Positions 18,168-27,509 are shown, counted from the first letter of the stretch. The stretch: DNA of 64,000 nt from Burkholderia sp. GAS332 (GCA_900142905.1 FSRV01000002.1:4556947-4620946); one strand, 5' to 3'. Translations and numbers: made by a program. The notes: generated from the sequence alone by a model not told the origin.

Positions 18168-20099
18168 CTAGAACGTATAAGCCAGCTTGCCGAATGCCGT
18201 ACGGCCCAGCGTGTTGTAACCGTATGCTGTGGCGTACTGCCGGTTAAACAGGTTCGATAGATTGGCGGATACGGTGAGATGCGAATTGACCTTGTAGGCG
18301 GCACGCAGCGCCACCGTTGTATACGACGGCAGATAGATCGTGTTGGCCTGGTCGTCGAAGGTCGATCCGCCGTAAAGCAGCGAGACCCCGGTGCTGAGCG
18401 CGTGCAGGTGGAACTCGTCCCACGTGTGATCGACGCTCAGGCTGACCGTCTGGCGCGGGCGGCGGTTAAGCCACGTCTGGTCGGTGACGTCCTGCGGATT
18501 CAGAATGCCGATTGCCAGACTGACCGGCGTCGATTTGCCGATTGTGCCCTTGTACGAGAGATCGATACCCTGGATGTGCGCCCGCCCAATGTTCACGGGC
18601 AGAAAGGTCGCGGAGTTATAAGAGATGAGGTCATGGACGCGGGTGTCATAAACGGCAGCCGTGAAGGTGCCGAAAGACGTCGAGGCATCCAGCGCGGCCT
18701 CGATCGTGTCGCTGCGCTCGGGCAACAGGTTCGGGTTCGCGTAGCCCGGGTAGTACAGATCGTTGAAGGTCGGCAGGCGGAATGCATTGCCATACGAGAG
18801 CCGCGCCGTATAAACCGGCGTGATCGCATAGGCCACGGCCACATTGCCGGTATTGACCGTCTGGCCCTGAACAATCTCATGGCGGCCCGCAAGGAACACC
18901 GTCAGTGCGCCGAGCGTGGCTGACTGATGGAGCGAGACAGACGAATCGTTGCGCGCCGGCAAGCCTTGAGGGATATCGACCGGCAGGAACGCCAACTGAC
19001 GGCTAAAGTCGTAGGCGAGCTTCGTCTCTCCGGACAGCGGCAGATTGAACAGCGTCAGCCCGCGTTCCTGATGCGTCAGCGAGGTTGACGTGCTGAAGCG
19101 CGTGGAGTTGAACTCATCGGTCGGAATGGTCGGATCGTTCGAGTAGATGAACTGGCGGTCCGTGGCGTAGCCCACCGATTGGTCAAACTGCGTGGACGGC
19201 GTAATGTCCAGATGAAACGCGACGCCTGTCGTCAGCTGATAATCGGCTTGGCGGTCGTTGCCACCGGCATTGTCGTAAGACAGATCGGACCGGTGGTACA
19301 GGGCGAACGTGGAGAGCGACCAGTTGTCGTGCGCATAGCCGAGGCGGGCATCCACATCCTCAGCATGGTACGGATTGCGGCCGTCCTCGTGGCCATAGCC
19401 ATACGGCTGGGTCGCGTCGATCCCCGCGGTGTTGTAGTCGTGCAGACCGAGCGAGTAGGTCAGTCCCGACAGTGCCGAGAGCGGACCGGTGGACGGGATA
19501 CTGCCCGACGTGCGGATTTGCGTATCGAAGGTCTTGTTCGAGCCGCCGTCTACAGAGACCGTAGTCTTGTTCGGCTGATTGGCTGCATGGTTGGTGAACA
19601 ACTGCACGACGCCGCCCATCGCATCTGCACCGAACGACGCCGCCGCCGGCCCCGAGATGACCTCGACGCGGTCGAACGCCGAGGTCGGCAGATCCGCCCA
19701 CTCGGCTATGCCGGTGGTCGCGGAACCGACCCGGATACCGTCGATAAACACGGCGACTTGACTGGCTGATGAACCCCGGATACTGACCGAGGCGGCCGAG
19801 CCTGGACCGCCGGTTTGTGAAACGGTGACGCCGGGCAGCGTGGCAAGGGCCTGCGTGATACTCGGGTCGGCGGGCGACAGTCGATCGAGATCGGCGCGCG
19901 TCAGAACCTGCGTCGTGGCGAAACGTTGGTCGAACGATTGCGGCAGGTGTTGCGTGTCGCCGGTGACGAGAATATTCGGCAGCGTGGATTCGGCCGGCGC
20001 CTGCTGTGGCGGCGGCAACGACGTGTCGTCCGCGGCCTGCGCACCCTGCCACGCCGAGACGGTCAGGGCAGAGGTGATGATGAATTGACGAAGCTTCAT
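18168..20099 (-). CDS. btuB: TonB-dependent receptor, BtuB-like (cobalamin uptake)
   Basis: A 643-residue outer-membrane beta-barrel receptor. A signal peptide (MKLRQFIITSALTVSAWQGA, cut near AQA) is followed by a TonB-box-like LPNILVTGD and a plug domain with VSIRGSSASQVAVFIDGIRVG and VEVISGPAAASFGADAMGG. It ends in the aromatic residue expected of an outer-membrane barrel (KLAYTF). The length matches BtuB (about 600-650). It starts 63 bp after the NiCoT gene, which is read from a cobalamin riboswitch, so vitamin B12 or another corrinoid is the likely ligand. The ATG at 20099 is preferred; 20 upstream residues lack signal-peptide character. Confidence 0.82.
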   Translation of the reverse strand: MKLRQFIITSALTVSAWQGAQAADDTSLPPPQQAPAESTLPNILVTGDTQHLPQSFDQRFATTQVLTRADLDRLSPADPSITQALATLPGVTVSQTGGPGSAASVSIRGSSASQVAVFIDGIRVGSATTGIAEWADLPTSAFDRVEVISGPAAASFGADAMGGVVQLFTNHAANQPNKTTVSVDGGSNKTFDTQIRTSGSIPSTGPLSALSGLTYSLGLHDYNTAGIDATQPYGYGHEDGRNPYHAEDVDARLGYAHDNWSLSTFALYHRSDLSYDNAGGNDRQADYQLTTGVAFHLDITPSTQFDQSVGYATDRQFIYSNDPTIPTDEFNSTRFSTSTSLTHQERGLTLFNLPLSGETKLAYDFSRQLAFLPVDIPQGLPARNDSSVSLHQSATLGALTVFLAGRHEIVQGQTVNTGNVAVAYAITPVYTARLSYGNAFRLPTFNDLYYPGYANPNLLPERSDTIEAALDASTSFGTFTAAVYDTRVHDLISYNSATFLPVNIGRAHIQGIDLSYKGTIGKSTPVSLAIGILNPQDVTDQTWLNRRPRQTVSLSVDHTWDEFHLHALSTGVSLLYGGSTFDDQANTIYLPSYTTVALRAAYKVNSHLTVSANLSNLFNRQYATAYGYNTLGRTAFGKLAYTF

Positions 20100-20162
20100 G
20101 ATGGGGTGTTCGTTCTTGTCGATGCTTGTAAATAGAGGGCCGCCTGGCGGCGGCCACAAGGC

Positions 20163-21221
20163 TTAACGTTTGGCGGACCAGGTTTCCAGCTCGTCATAAC
20201 GCTTCATGCGATAGATGACGAACGAGGCCAGCCAGGCGACGATGAACACGCCAATAATGATGAAGCCGAGGTTGTTGAAGTTATCGTTGAGCGTGCCGAT
20301 GGCGTCCCAGAACACCCCTTTGAGGCTGAGCTGGTCAGCGAGCAGCCCTAGCGCTTCAATGCCGCCGATCAGCACGGCCACGACCACCGATACCAGCGTG
20401 ATCGTCAGGTTGTAGTAGAGCTTGCGGATGGGGCGCACGAAGGCCCAGTCATAGGCGCCCAGCATGAGCACGCCATCGGTCGTATCGACCAGCGACATGC
20501 CCGCCGCGAACAGCACCGGGAACACCAGCACGATCCAGATAGACAGCCCCTGCGCGGCCTGGCTGGCGGAGATGCCGAGCAGGCTGACTTCCGTGGCGGT
20601 ATCGAATCCGAGGCCGAACAGGAAACCGAGCGGCAGCATCCAGATCGGATTCGACACGAGACGGAACATCGGGCGGAACAGCCGCGCGAGCAATCCGCGG
20701 TTGTTCAACAGCAGGTCGAGGTCTTCATTGTCGTAAGGCTCACCGCGCCGTACCTTATTGAAGGCGCGCCATACGCCCCGCAGGATGATGATGTTCATCG
20801 CGGCGATGAGGAACAGGAAGAGGGCGGAGACGCTGGTCGACACAATCCCGCCCAGGTCTTTCCATGCCTCGAAGCGGCCCTCCAGCGCGGCGGCCGTCGC
20901 GGCCACGGCGGCGGCGACCAGCAAAACGACCGCGGAGTGGCCGATCGCGAAGAAAAAGCCGATCGTGACAGGACGTTGACCGTCCTGCATCAGTTTGCGC
21001 GTGACGTTGTCGATCGCGGCGATATGGTCGGCGTCGACCGCGTGGCGCAGACCGAAGCCATAGGCCAGCAAGCCGGTGCCGAGCAACAGAGGATGGCCGT
21101 GAAAAGCGATGAACGCCCAGATCCAGGCGCCAATATTGAAGACGGCGAGAACGCTATAAATGGCGATGACGCGTCGGCGCAAGGTTCCCTGCGGGGAACC
21201 GGTTTGAACAGCAGTGGACAT
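20163..21221 (-). CDS. HoxN/HupN/NixA-family (NiCoT) transporter, probably cobalt
   Basis: A 352-residue inner-membrane NiCoT transporter with about eight hydrophobic segments. Signature motifs are present: GLRHAVDADHIAAIDN (the HX4DH metal motif in helix 2), GLGFDTATEVSLL and GMSLVDTTDGVLMLGAY. The family imports Ni2+ or Co2+. Because the leader contains a cobalamin riboswitch and the next gene encodes a BtuB-like receptor, Co2+ supply for B12 synthesis is the likeliest role. The ATG at 21221 has AGGAT upstream; reading further upstream would enter the riboswitch. Confidence 0.88.
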   Translation of the reverse strand: MSTAVQTGSPQGTLRRRVIAIYSVLAVFNIGAWIWAFIAFHGHPLLLGTGLLAYGFGLRHAVDADHIAAIDNVTRKLMQDGQRPVTIGFFFAIGHSAVVLLVAAAVAATAAALEGRFEAWKDLGGIVSTSVSALFLFLIAAMNIIILRGVWRAFNKVRRGEPYDNEDLDLLLNNRGLLARLFRPMFRLVSNPIWMLPLGFLFGLGFDTATEVSLLGISASQAAQGLSIWIVLVFPVLFAAGMSLVDTTDGVLMLGAYDWAFVRPIRKLYYNLTITLVSVVVAVLIGGIEALGLLADQLSLKGVFWDAIGTLNDNFNNLGFIIIGVFIVAWLASFVIYRMKRYDELETWSAKR

Positions 21222-21321
21222 GACAGATCCTGAGGTTTGGGCTGTCGTTGCAACGAGCGACCGCATAGGCGGTGCTTGCACATCGGGACACCCCGCCCCG
21301 GTGTGGCTGCGCAGACCTCGG

Positions 21322-21505
21322 TTTGATGGCAGGTCTCCTGGCTCGCGGGTCAACGTCACGTGCCGACCTTCCCGGTGTTCCAGTGGTCATGAGTGGCACG
21401 GACTCGCCGCTTACAGTTGCGGGGGCAGCCGCAGACTCGGAGCATCGCTGCTCGTACTGCGTTCCCTTTTGATCCCGGTGACGGGAACCATCAGCGCGAA
21501 GCGTA
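21322..21505 (-). promoter_or_regulatory. cobalamin riboswitch
   Basis: On the minus strand the leader contains the hallmark B12-aptamer blocks in order: AAAAGGGAAC, CCCCGCAACTGTAAGCGG, CCACTGG, CGGGAAGG and finally the B12 box AGCCAGGAGACCTGCC (complement of 21328-21343). It lies about 100 nt before the NiCoT start codon. Adenosylcobalamin binding should repress the transporter and, if cotranscribed, the BtuB-like gene. The region after the B12 box has a GC-rich ACACC/GGGTGT pairing near 21300 that could serve as the expression platform. The 5' limit is approximate. Confidence 0.95.
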
Positions 21506-21623
21506 CCGATGCGTAGTGGCTGCCGTCAACCACCACGGCGCTTACGGTGCGCTGCTCATCATTATTGTTACTGGTTTGTTGTTTCTGTCACCTAAGGCAT
21601 TGATAGGGCAATACTGAATGCTT

Positions 21624-21666
21624 TCAGTGAGCTTGTGGCGCAACGTTTTCGCGGCCTGAACCCTAT
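21624..21666 (-). pseudogene. remnant of a metE 3' end
   Basis: Minus-strand translation gives [13 protein letters not shown], nearly the C-terminus of the MetE encoded at 30594-32876 ([13 protein letters not shown]). The DNA matches 30610-30652 at 37 of 43 positions in the same orientation, and most differences fall at third codon positions. Nothing upstream of it resembles metE. It lies between the PAAR gene and the cobalamin riboswitch, and probably marks the far edge of the inserted VgrG/Rhs island. Confidence 0.75.
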
Positions 21667-21734
21667 GAAGGTTTCGCGCGACGCGTAAAGGTCCGATCGT
21701 TCGTACAGGCGTTCACGACCGCGTCCTGTGCGAA

Positions 21735-21998
21735 TCAATGGTCGCTGATGGTGACGTGATCGCCTAGCGCAATCAGCTTACAACCGCAGGCCGCGCTGTG
21801 CCCGTACATCGCGACGCGCCTGCCGTTGTCCATAATCATGTCCGACCCTTCGATGATCGGATTGGCACCATGTGTCGGGCACGATACCAGATCGCCGACG
21901 CGGGCAACCTGGCGCCCGAGGACGTCCATGGTGTCGGAGCCGGTGATGATGAAACCGCCGTGTGTCGTGCTGTCGCCCACGCAGGCAATTGAAGACAT
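21735..21998 (-). CDS. PAAR-domain protein (type VI secretion spike tip)
   Basis: An 87-residue PAAR protein that would sharpen the tip of a VgrG trimer. GDSTTHGGFIITGSDTMDVLGRQVARVGDLVSCPTHG and SAACGCKLIALGD contain the His and Cys residues expected at the zinc site. The ATG at 21998 follows a GGAG site. It is last in the minus-strand island after vgrG, rhs and the immunity candidate. The Rhs protein shows no PAAR domain of its own, so this is the likely partner. Confidence 0.88.
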   Translation of the reverse strand: MSSIACVGDSTTHGGFIITGSDTMDVLGRQVARVGDLVSCPTHGANPIIEGSDMIMDNGRRVAMYGHSAACGCKLIALGDHVTISDH

Positions 21999-22041
21999 GG
22001 AAAACTCCTATGATTCAGGATCAAGTTTTTGGCGCGATACT

Positions 22042-22248
22042 GTGAACGAGAAGGGCCGTTCTGAGCGTGGACTTATAGATAAACTTTTTACTTTGCCGAG
22101 GATCCCCTCGCACGGGCAGCCGCATTTCCCATGGATGCAAATCGCCGACCACCGGCTTGCCACCGCCGGCTTCAAACCAGGTGAGCGCGTCAGCTTCGGC
22201 ATCGATTACCGTTACGCCCAGTTGATCATCAGGCCAGACCTCGGATGA
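22042..22248 (+). CDS. SymE-like small protein
   Basis: A 68-codon frame on the strand opposite the rest of the island. Its second half, PWMQIADHRLATAGFKPGERVSFGID followed by a short strand, resembles the AbrB-like fold of SymE proteins (pattern PWLRLxGxWLxxAGFxxGxxVxVxV). SymE members occur near Rhs loci in other proteobacteria. The GTG at 22042 is a guess: an ATG at 21997 would overlap the PAAR start, and neither has a good ribosome site. It may be a decayed or tightly repressed toxin. Confidence 0.5.
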   Translation: MNEKGRSERGLIDKLFTLPRIPSHGQPHFPWMQIADHRLATAGFKPGERVSFGIDYRYAQLIIRPDLG

Positions 22249-22259
22249 CAGAATGAACA

Positions 22260-22281
22260 AAGGGCCGCATTCGCGGCCCTT
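22260..22281. terminator. bidirectional terminator
   Basis: A perfect 9-bp stem AAGGGCCGC / GCGGCCCTT with an ATTC loop in the 36-bp gap between the SymE-like gene (plus) and the immunity candidate (minus). The A run on one side and the T on the other suit termination both ways. Confidence 0.8.
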
Positions 22282-22284
22282 CCA

Positions 22285-22614
22285 CTAGTCGATGCCCTTG
22301 ATACGTAACGCCTCTTCGAGTGTTACTTCGTCATCTTGGTCGCCATCCTCGAAACATCGGACAGATCGGCCATCCAGCGCCTCTTGTAGCAAACGATATA
22401 GATCGGGCGATCTAAAATTAACCTCCAGCCATAGCGACTTTTCATCTTCTTTCGTCAACCGGATATCGTAATCCGACAAGGCTTTAAGATCCCGATCCTT
22501 CAAGCAGACTTCACGTCCTTGCGCCTTGACACAGGCAGCACTTGCCTTCAATACATCCATGACCTGTTGCGCTGAAGATGTATCAACAAACACTAGTCTA
22601 TATTCGTAGCTCAT
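22285..22614 (-). CDS. candidate immunity protein for the Rhs toxin
   Basis: A 109-residue acidic, soluble protein (starts MSYEYRLVFVDTSSAQQ) with no family I recognise. Its ATG overlaps the rhs stop codon (ATGA at 22611-22614), the arrangement expected of a toxin/immunity pair. The local base composition is visibly more AT-rich than the surrounding genes, as is the end of rhs; this is common in exchanged toxin tips. The high Asp/Glu content at the C-terminus (EDGDQDDEVTLEEAL) would suit binding to a basic nuclease. Immunity function is inferred from position alone. Confidence 0.7.
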   Translation of the reverse strand: MSYEYRLVFVDTSSAQQVMDVLKASAACVKAQGREVCLKDRDLKALSDYDIRLTKEDEKSLWLEVNFRSPDLYRLLQEALDGRSVRCFEDGDQDDEVTLEEALRIKGID

Positions 22615-25600
22615 GATCCGTGTGGCCTTCCTCGAACAGCTGGTAAATCGGCAGGATTTCGAATGCCAATATGCGTTTCATTCGGATCCAGCGACACTGC
22701 ACCACGATCGTTAAGCTGATTCCCAACAGGATCTTCTTTGTGAACGTGCGCGTTATTGCCAGATTTGTACGGGCATGGGCACTTGTTCCCGTATTTGTGA
22801 ACCCTGACTTCAGAACCGTCCGCATGCTTCCATGTCTGGTTCGCACCGTTGTCTTTCGTTTTAGAAAAACCGGCATCATCCAATACTGATCCAACGCCCG
22901 AGACACTCTGGCCTTTCACGCGAGGCAAGTCTGAGGCCGCCGACAGACCCAGAGGATCAATCCAGCCCGTGGGGTTGTCGGCGTAAGCGTATGGGTTGAT
23001 GCCACCGGCAAGGCCAATGGGGTCTTTCGATATGAACCGCCCCGTGTTGGGATCATAGTACCGATGCCGGTTATAGTGCAGCCCCGTCGCTTCATCATGA
23101 TACTGCCCCTGAAAACGCAGCGCGTTAGCGGCCTCTGCCGGGTCCGGTTTCTCCTTCCAGGTGTTTTTCCAGCCACCCCACGCCTTGTACCGCGCGAGCC
23201 ACACGACTGTGCCCGATTCGTCCACCAGTTCCTGCGGTGTGCCCAAATGATCATTCTGGTAGAACAGCGTGGCATGGCGCGTCGTCGCCGGCATCTGCAC
23301 GAAACGCCCATCGGTCCCGGTTGCCAAATGCGCGGGTTCAACCATCGTTTCGTCAAGTCGCGCGAGCGGCACGAACGAACCCGGCTCATGCAGATAGATC
23401 GATGCGGCCTGCCATTGATGCTCCTCATACAGCGTGTGCATGCGCTGCGCGACGGGCAACGAATGCGGGTCGTTCGGGTCATCGCGCACCAGATGGGAGG
23501 AGCGATAGCGGTACGGACGGAAGTCGCCTGCTCGTCGCGGCGGCTCGTGGAAACGTTCCTCCATCAGCAGCACGTCGCCGTCCCACGTGAATATCGTGCG
23601 ATCGATTCCGCCACCGGCTTGTTCGACTTCCTTCAATGTGCGCCGCCCGAACACGTCATAGCGGAAGCGCACCACCCGTTCCGCGCGTACGGTGCCGTTA
23701 AGGTAACGAACACCGCCATTCGCAAGAGGTTCTGTGCGGTCCAGTTCATTTGCGTCCGGCGTTTTCGTGTAACGGCTAGCTTCCTTAAGCCGGTTGGCGG
23801 CGTCGTAGCAGTACAGCCACGTCCGCCCGTCGAGTTCAATCCGCCGTATCAGGTTGCCGCGCTCGTCGTAGTCATAACGGACACGGTTCAGTTCGGCGAG
23901 TACGTTACCGATGCACTTTGGTAGTGACCGCCTCCACTCGTATAGCTTCGTCGCGTCCTCGGAACCACGCTTGTTGTGGCGCAGCGGCGGGTATTTCTCG
24001 TCTGGATGCGCGCGTAGCCAGGCGGCATCTTCCGCCGCATTGCGTGCAAACCGTTCCGCCTTTTCCTGCGGCGTCTCCACGACCGGCGGCGGTGTCATCT
24101 TCTCCGGGTCCACCGGATTGCCTGCGGGGTCAAACGCGAAGATTTCCGTCAGGTCCGGGGTGACGGCCTTCAGCAGCCGCCCCACCGGATCATAGGTGTA
24201 GTTGGTCACGCCGCGCGTGCGGTCCTCGATGCGCGTCAGGTGTCCCGCTGCGCCATACTGCAAACGGCGTTCCGCGATCCGCTCGTGCGGGCTTGCCGCG
24301 CTCGCGGGCCTCACCACGAACCGCGCCAGCCGCCCGGCAGGATCGTATTCGCGCCGTTGGCTGAATGCCGTATGCGTGCGCCCGGTTTCGCGGTGCAGCC
24401 TGTCCCGCTCGAAGTCGATCAGAGGCTGGCCGTCGACCAGTAGCCCATGCACATGCCCCGAGCCGTAACGGAGCCAGTCGATGGTGCATGTATTTGGCAG
24501 GATGGTTCTTGTGCGGTTGCCCAGCGCGTCGTATTCGTGACGCGTGACTGTCACGTATTCGGCTTCCGTGGCGGGATTCTGGTGCTGTTCTTCAGCGATC
24601 AGGTTGCCCGCGTCGTCGTAGTGCAGTTGTACCCGGCTGGATTCGGTCTGCGCGGTCACGAGCCGCCCGCGTGCGTCGTAGTAGAAACGTTCGCTATGGG
24701 TTCCTGTTCCAGGTGCGCGTATGTGGCGTTTCGTGAGCCGCCCAAGCGCGTCGCGCACGAATTCGGTTTCCACGTCCCCCTCGCGAGAACCGCTAAGTCG
24801 TCCAGCCTCATCGTAGGAGTAACTGGTCGTGCAGCCGTCGAAATCCTTCTGTTCGATCAACTGACCGAGCACGTTGTAACGGAATTCCGTGTCCTCGTCG
24901 CCTTCGTTGCGCAACCGTTCGAGACGCCATTGCGAATCATAGAAATAGGAAATGTACCGGCCTGCCGCGTCCTTGCGCCATGTCGGTTGGCGGCGCATGT
25001 TGAAGCTGTATTCGGTAAGTTGCCCAGCGCCGTCGCGGTAGGACTTCAGGTTGCCTTCGTCGTCCCAGGTGAACTGTTCCTCGACGCCGTCTGCGTGCGT
25101 GACCTGCACGAGCTGGCCGCGCGCGTCGTGCCTGTACGCCGTGATATTGCCTTCGGCATCGGTGCGCCGCGCCAGATGGCCGCGCTCGTCGTAGCCGTAG
25201 GCAGTGGCATACCCGGAACAGTCGACGGCTTCCGTAAGTCGACCCGTGTTGTCATACTGGAAGCGCTTCACGCCGCCTTTCGGATCCGTGAGCGACAGTA
25301 AGCGGCCCGCACTGTTCCAGACGTATTGCGTCGTCCGTCCTACCGCATCCGTCACCGTCGCGGGCCGCCCGAGCGTGTCATACGAGGTCCGCGTGACATC
25401 GCCGGTAGCTGCCGTGACCGTGACCGGCAACCCTTGCGTACTGTATTCCGTGCGCGTCGTATTGCCGAGCGCGTCAGTGATCGCGATCGCGCGCCCGTTC
25501 GCGTCGTATTCGAAGCGCTGCATCTGCCCCAGCGCATCGCGGGTGCCAATGAGGTTATTGTTTTCATCCCAGTCGAAACGCTCACTGGTGCCGTCGCCAT

Positions 25601-27470
25601 GCTCGACCAGCACGATGCGGTTATGGGCGTCGTAGCGGTGGAACGTGGCATTGCCGGCGGCGTCTGTGACTTTCGTGTACCAGTGTTCGCGGTGATACTC
25701 GAAGCGTGTATCCTCGCAAACTTCGCGCTCATCGTTGCCCACCCAGGTGCGCACGCATTTCGCGTCAGCCGGGGGAAGCAGGCCCGACCGCTTGCCCGGC
25801 CAGTCCCATTCGAGATTCGCGGCGCGTCCATTGAAATCGGTGTAGCGCACCAGCAGATGATGCTGGTACGCAAACTGGCGTTTGTGGCCCAGTATGTCCT
25901 GATGTTCGATCAGGTCGCCTTCGGGGCTGTACCTGTACGACGCGAGCGTTTCCGTGCGACGGCTCCCGGAGCTGACGCGATGGATCGCGGCGATCCGCCC
26001 GCCCGTGTAGTCAAGACGGATCGTGTTTTCCGCACGGTCGCTGACCGTGACCAGTTCGCCCTTGTCGTTATAGCTGAAGGTTAGCCCCAGCCCGTCGCGT
26101 CCGGTGCGCGCCGTCAGGCGGAAGCGTTCCCGCGTCGAAGTGCTGTGCCGTTCATAGTCCTCGCGCGAGCCGTCCAGATATGCGAGCTGCACGCTCCACG
26201 CGTCGAGGCGGCTGACGCTCAGTTGCTCGGTCGGTACTTCAACGGATTCGCCCACTTCGACGGGCGGCAGCGGCACGGCACGGTTATCGGTATCGAAGAA
26301 TACGAGCGCGCCTCCCTTCATTTCCAGCGATAGGTGATACGGGCTGCTCCAGCGAGCGCCCAGCGGGCTCTCGTCGTAGGCCGCGAGGCTTGAGCGGTAA
26401 CGGCGCGTCCAGACAATAGGCACCACTCCATCGAGCGCGAAATCGGTCTGTTCCAGGTTCTCGTCGCCCATCGCGTAGTTCACGGGCTTGGCGCTGGTCG
26501 TACTCGGGCAGCCACATCCTGTCTTCGCTGGCAGGTCGCTGGGTTTTGCGCCTAGCTGCGTCGTGTCGCGATGTTCGCCGGGTTTCGTGTGAGGCTCTTT
26601 CATCGTGCCCGGTGCAGCCTGTGCGACGTGCGATGGCTTGTGAGCACGCCGCGCCCTGATTTCTTCCACGATCTGCACGGCCATGAATATCAGCGTGCCC
26701 GCTGTGGCGGCATCGCCGAAGGCCTTGTCGAGCATCGGCCCGGTATCGCGGTCGAACTCGTCAAGCCACGCTAGGATTGCGTCGCGCTTGCCCGATACTT
26801 TCAGCAGTTCGTCAATACCGTGTAGGGCGATTTCCTCGCCCGTTGGCACCCAGGACAGGAACCCGGTGTTCTTCTTTACGGCGCCCATCTGTTCGGCAGC
26901 TGAAACCGGGTTCTGCACAAAGCGGCGCACGGTGCGCGATGCATCGCGTACGCCTTTCACGATGTCCTCTTTAAACCCCTTCAGCTTTTCATCGAGCGTC
27001 GACATGAATTCGATCACGTCTCCGCCAGCGGTCGCCCAGAACAGGTCAACCAGCACGCCGACAGCAGCGCCCTTCGCAAACGCGAGCAGCACCTCCTTGA
27101 CCACCGCGCGCGCCGGACGGCTCGCATTGCCCGCAGCAGGCACGACTCCGATTGCATCGACCGCGAGAATGCCCCAGTTGAACAGGTTCTTTGCCGCTCC
27201 CGTCACGCTGCATATGCGGTAAATGTCGGTGCCCACGTCGTACAGCGACATGACATTGCCGACCACGGGCAGCATATACAGGCACTGGACAAAAATTCCG
27301 TGACTGTGGTTCGACACTGAGTCAACGCCGGCCTGCACGAGATTGGGTGTCGTGGCAGGTGCCGGAAAGGGGCTGGTAATGACGCGCCGGGCCACTGCGT
27401 TGTTCCTGATTTCCTGCGGAATCTGGCGGACAAGTGTGTTCGGTGAGTTCGGGGTATTCGCGCTGGACAT
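22611..27470 (-). CDS. Rhs-family polymorphic toxin (T6SS cargo)
   Basis: About 1619 residues. The N-terminal 300 contain two hydrophobic regions (MLPVVGNVMSLYDVG and FAKGAAVGVLVDLFW), likely for delivery. A DUF6531-like region begins near GCGCPSTTSAKPVNYAMGDE. A long array of YD/Rhs repeats (for example YDERGHLARRTDAEGN) builds the cocoon. The conserved core ends with DPIGLAGGINPYAYADN and DPLGL, the self-cleavage region. The last 110 residues (22611-22943) are the variable tip: NNAHVHKEDP, THIGIRNPADLP and RGRPHGS suggest a His-based nuclease, perhaps polymorphic toxin type 24, from memory only. The ATG at 27470 is chosen; a TTG at 27503 has a GGAG nearby and is possible. Confidence 0.9.
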   Translation of the reverse strand: MSSANTPNSPNTLVRQIPQEIRNNAVARRVITSPFPAPATTPNLVQAGVDSVSNHSHGIFVQCLYMLPVVGNVMSLYDVGTDIYRICSVTGAAKNLFNWGILAVDAIGVVPAAGNASRPARAVVKEVLLAFAKGAAVGVLVDLFWATAGGDVIEFMSTLDEKLKGFKEDIVKGVRDASRTVRRFVQNPVSAAEQMGAVKKNTGFLSWVPTGEEIALHGIDELLKVSGKRDAILAWLDEFDRDTGPMLDKAFGDAATAGTLIFMAVQIVEEIRARRAHKPSHVAQAAPGTMKEPHTKPGEHRDTTQLGAKPSDLPAKTGCGCPSTTSAKPVNYAMGDENLEQTDFALDGVVPIVWTRRYRSSLAAYDESPLGARWSSPYHLSLEMKGGALVFFDTDNRAVPLPPVEVGESVEVPTEQLSVSRLDAWSVQLAYLDGSREDYERHSTSTRERFRLTARTGRDGLGLTFSYNDKGELVTVSDRAENTIRLDYTGGRIAAIHRVSSGSRRTETLASYRYSPEGDLIEHQDILGHKRQFAYQHHLLVRYTDFNGRAANLEWDWPGKRSGLLPPADAKCVRTWVGNDEREVCEDTRFEYHREHWYTKVTDAAGNATFHRYDAHNRIVLVEHGDGTSERFDWDENNNLIGTRDALGQMQRFEYDANGRAIAITDALGNTTRTEYSTQGLPVTVTAATGDVTRTSYDTLGRPATVTDAVGRTTQYVWNSAGRLLSLTDPKGGVKRFQYDNTGRLTEAVDCSGYATAYGYDERGHLARRTDAEGNITAYRHDARGQLVQVTHADGVEEQFTWDDEGNLKSYRDGAGQLTEYSFNMRRQPTWRKDAAGRYISYFYDSQWRLERLRNEGDEDTEFRYNVLGQLIEQKDFDGCTTSYSYDEAGRLSGSREGDVETEFVRDALGRLTKRHIRAPGTGTHSERFYYDARGRLVTAQTESSRVQLHYDDAGNLIAEEQHQNPATEAEYVTVTRHEYDALGNRTRTILPNTCTIDWLRYGSGHVHGLLVDGQPLIDFERDRLHRETGRTHTAFSQRREYDPAGRLARFVVRPASAASPHERIAERRLQYGAAGHLTRIEDRTRGVTNYTYDPVGRLLKAVTPDLTEIFAFDPAGNPVDPEKMTPPPVVETPQEKAERFARNAAEDAAWLRAHPDEKYPPLRHNKRGSEDATKLYEWRRSLPKCIGNVLAELNRVRYDYDERGNLIRRIELDGRTWLYCYDAANRLKEASRYTKTPDANELDRTEPLANGGVRYLNGTVRAERVVRFRYDVFGRRTLKEVEQAGGGIDRTIFTWDGDVLLMEERFHEPPRRAGDFRPYRYRSSHLVRDDPNDPHSLPVAQRMHTLYEEHQWQAASIYLHEPGSFVPLARLDETMVEPAHLATGTDGRFVQMPATTRHATLFYQNDHLGTPQELVDESGTVVWLARYKAWGGWKNTWKEKPDPAEAANALRFQGQYHDEATGLHYNRHRYYDPNTGRFISKDPIGLAGGINPYAYADNPTGWIDPLGLSAASDLPRVKGQSVSGVGSVLDDAGFSKTKDNGANQTWKHADGSEVRVHKYGNKCPCPYKSGNNAHVHKEDPVGNQLNDRGAVSLDPNETHIGIRNPADLPAVRGRPHGS

Positions 27471-27509
27471 GTTCTGGCGGGTGATCCGGTGAATAGGGGG
27501 CAACGCTCC

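Noticed and set aside
21222..21359. A longer NiCoT protein starting at 21359
   Set aside because: Those codons lie in the cobalamin riboswitch and its expression platform; the ATG at 21221 fits the transporter family.
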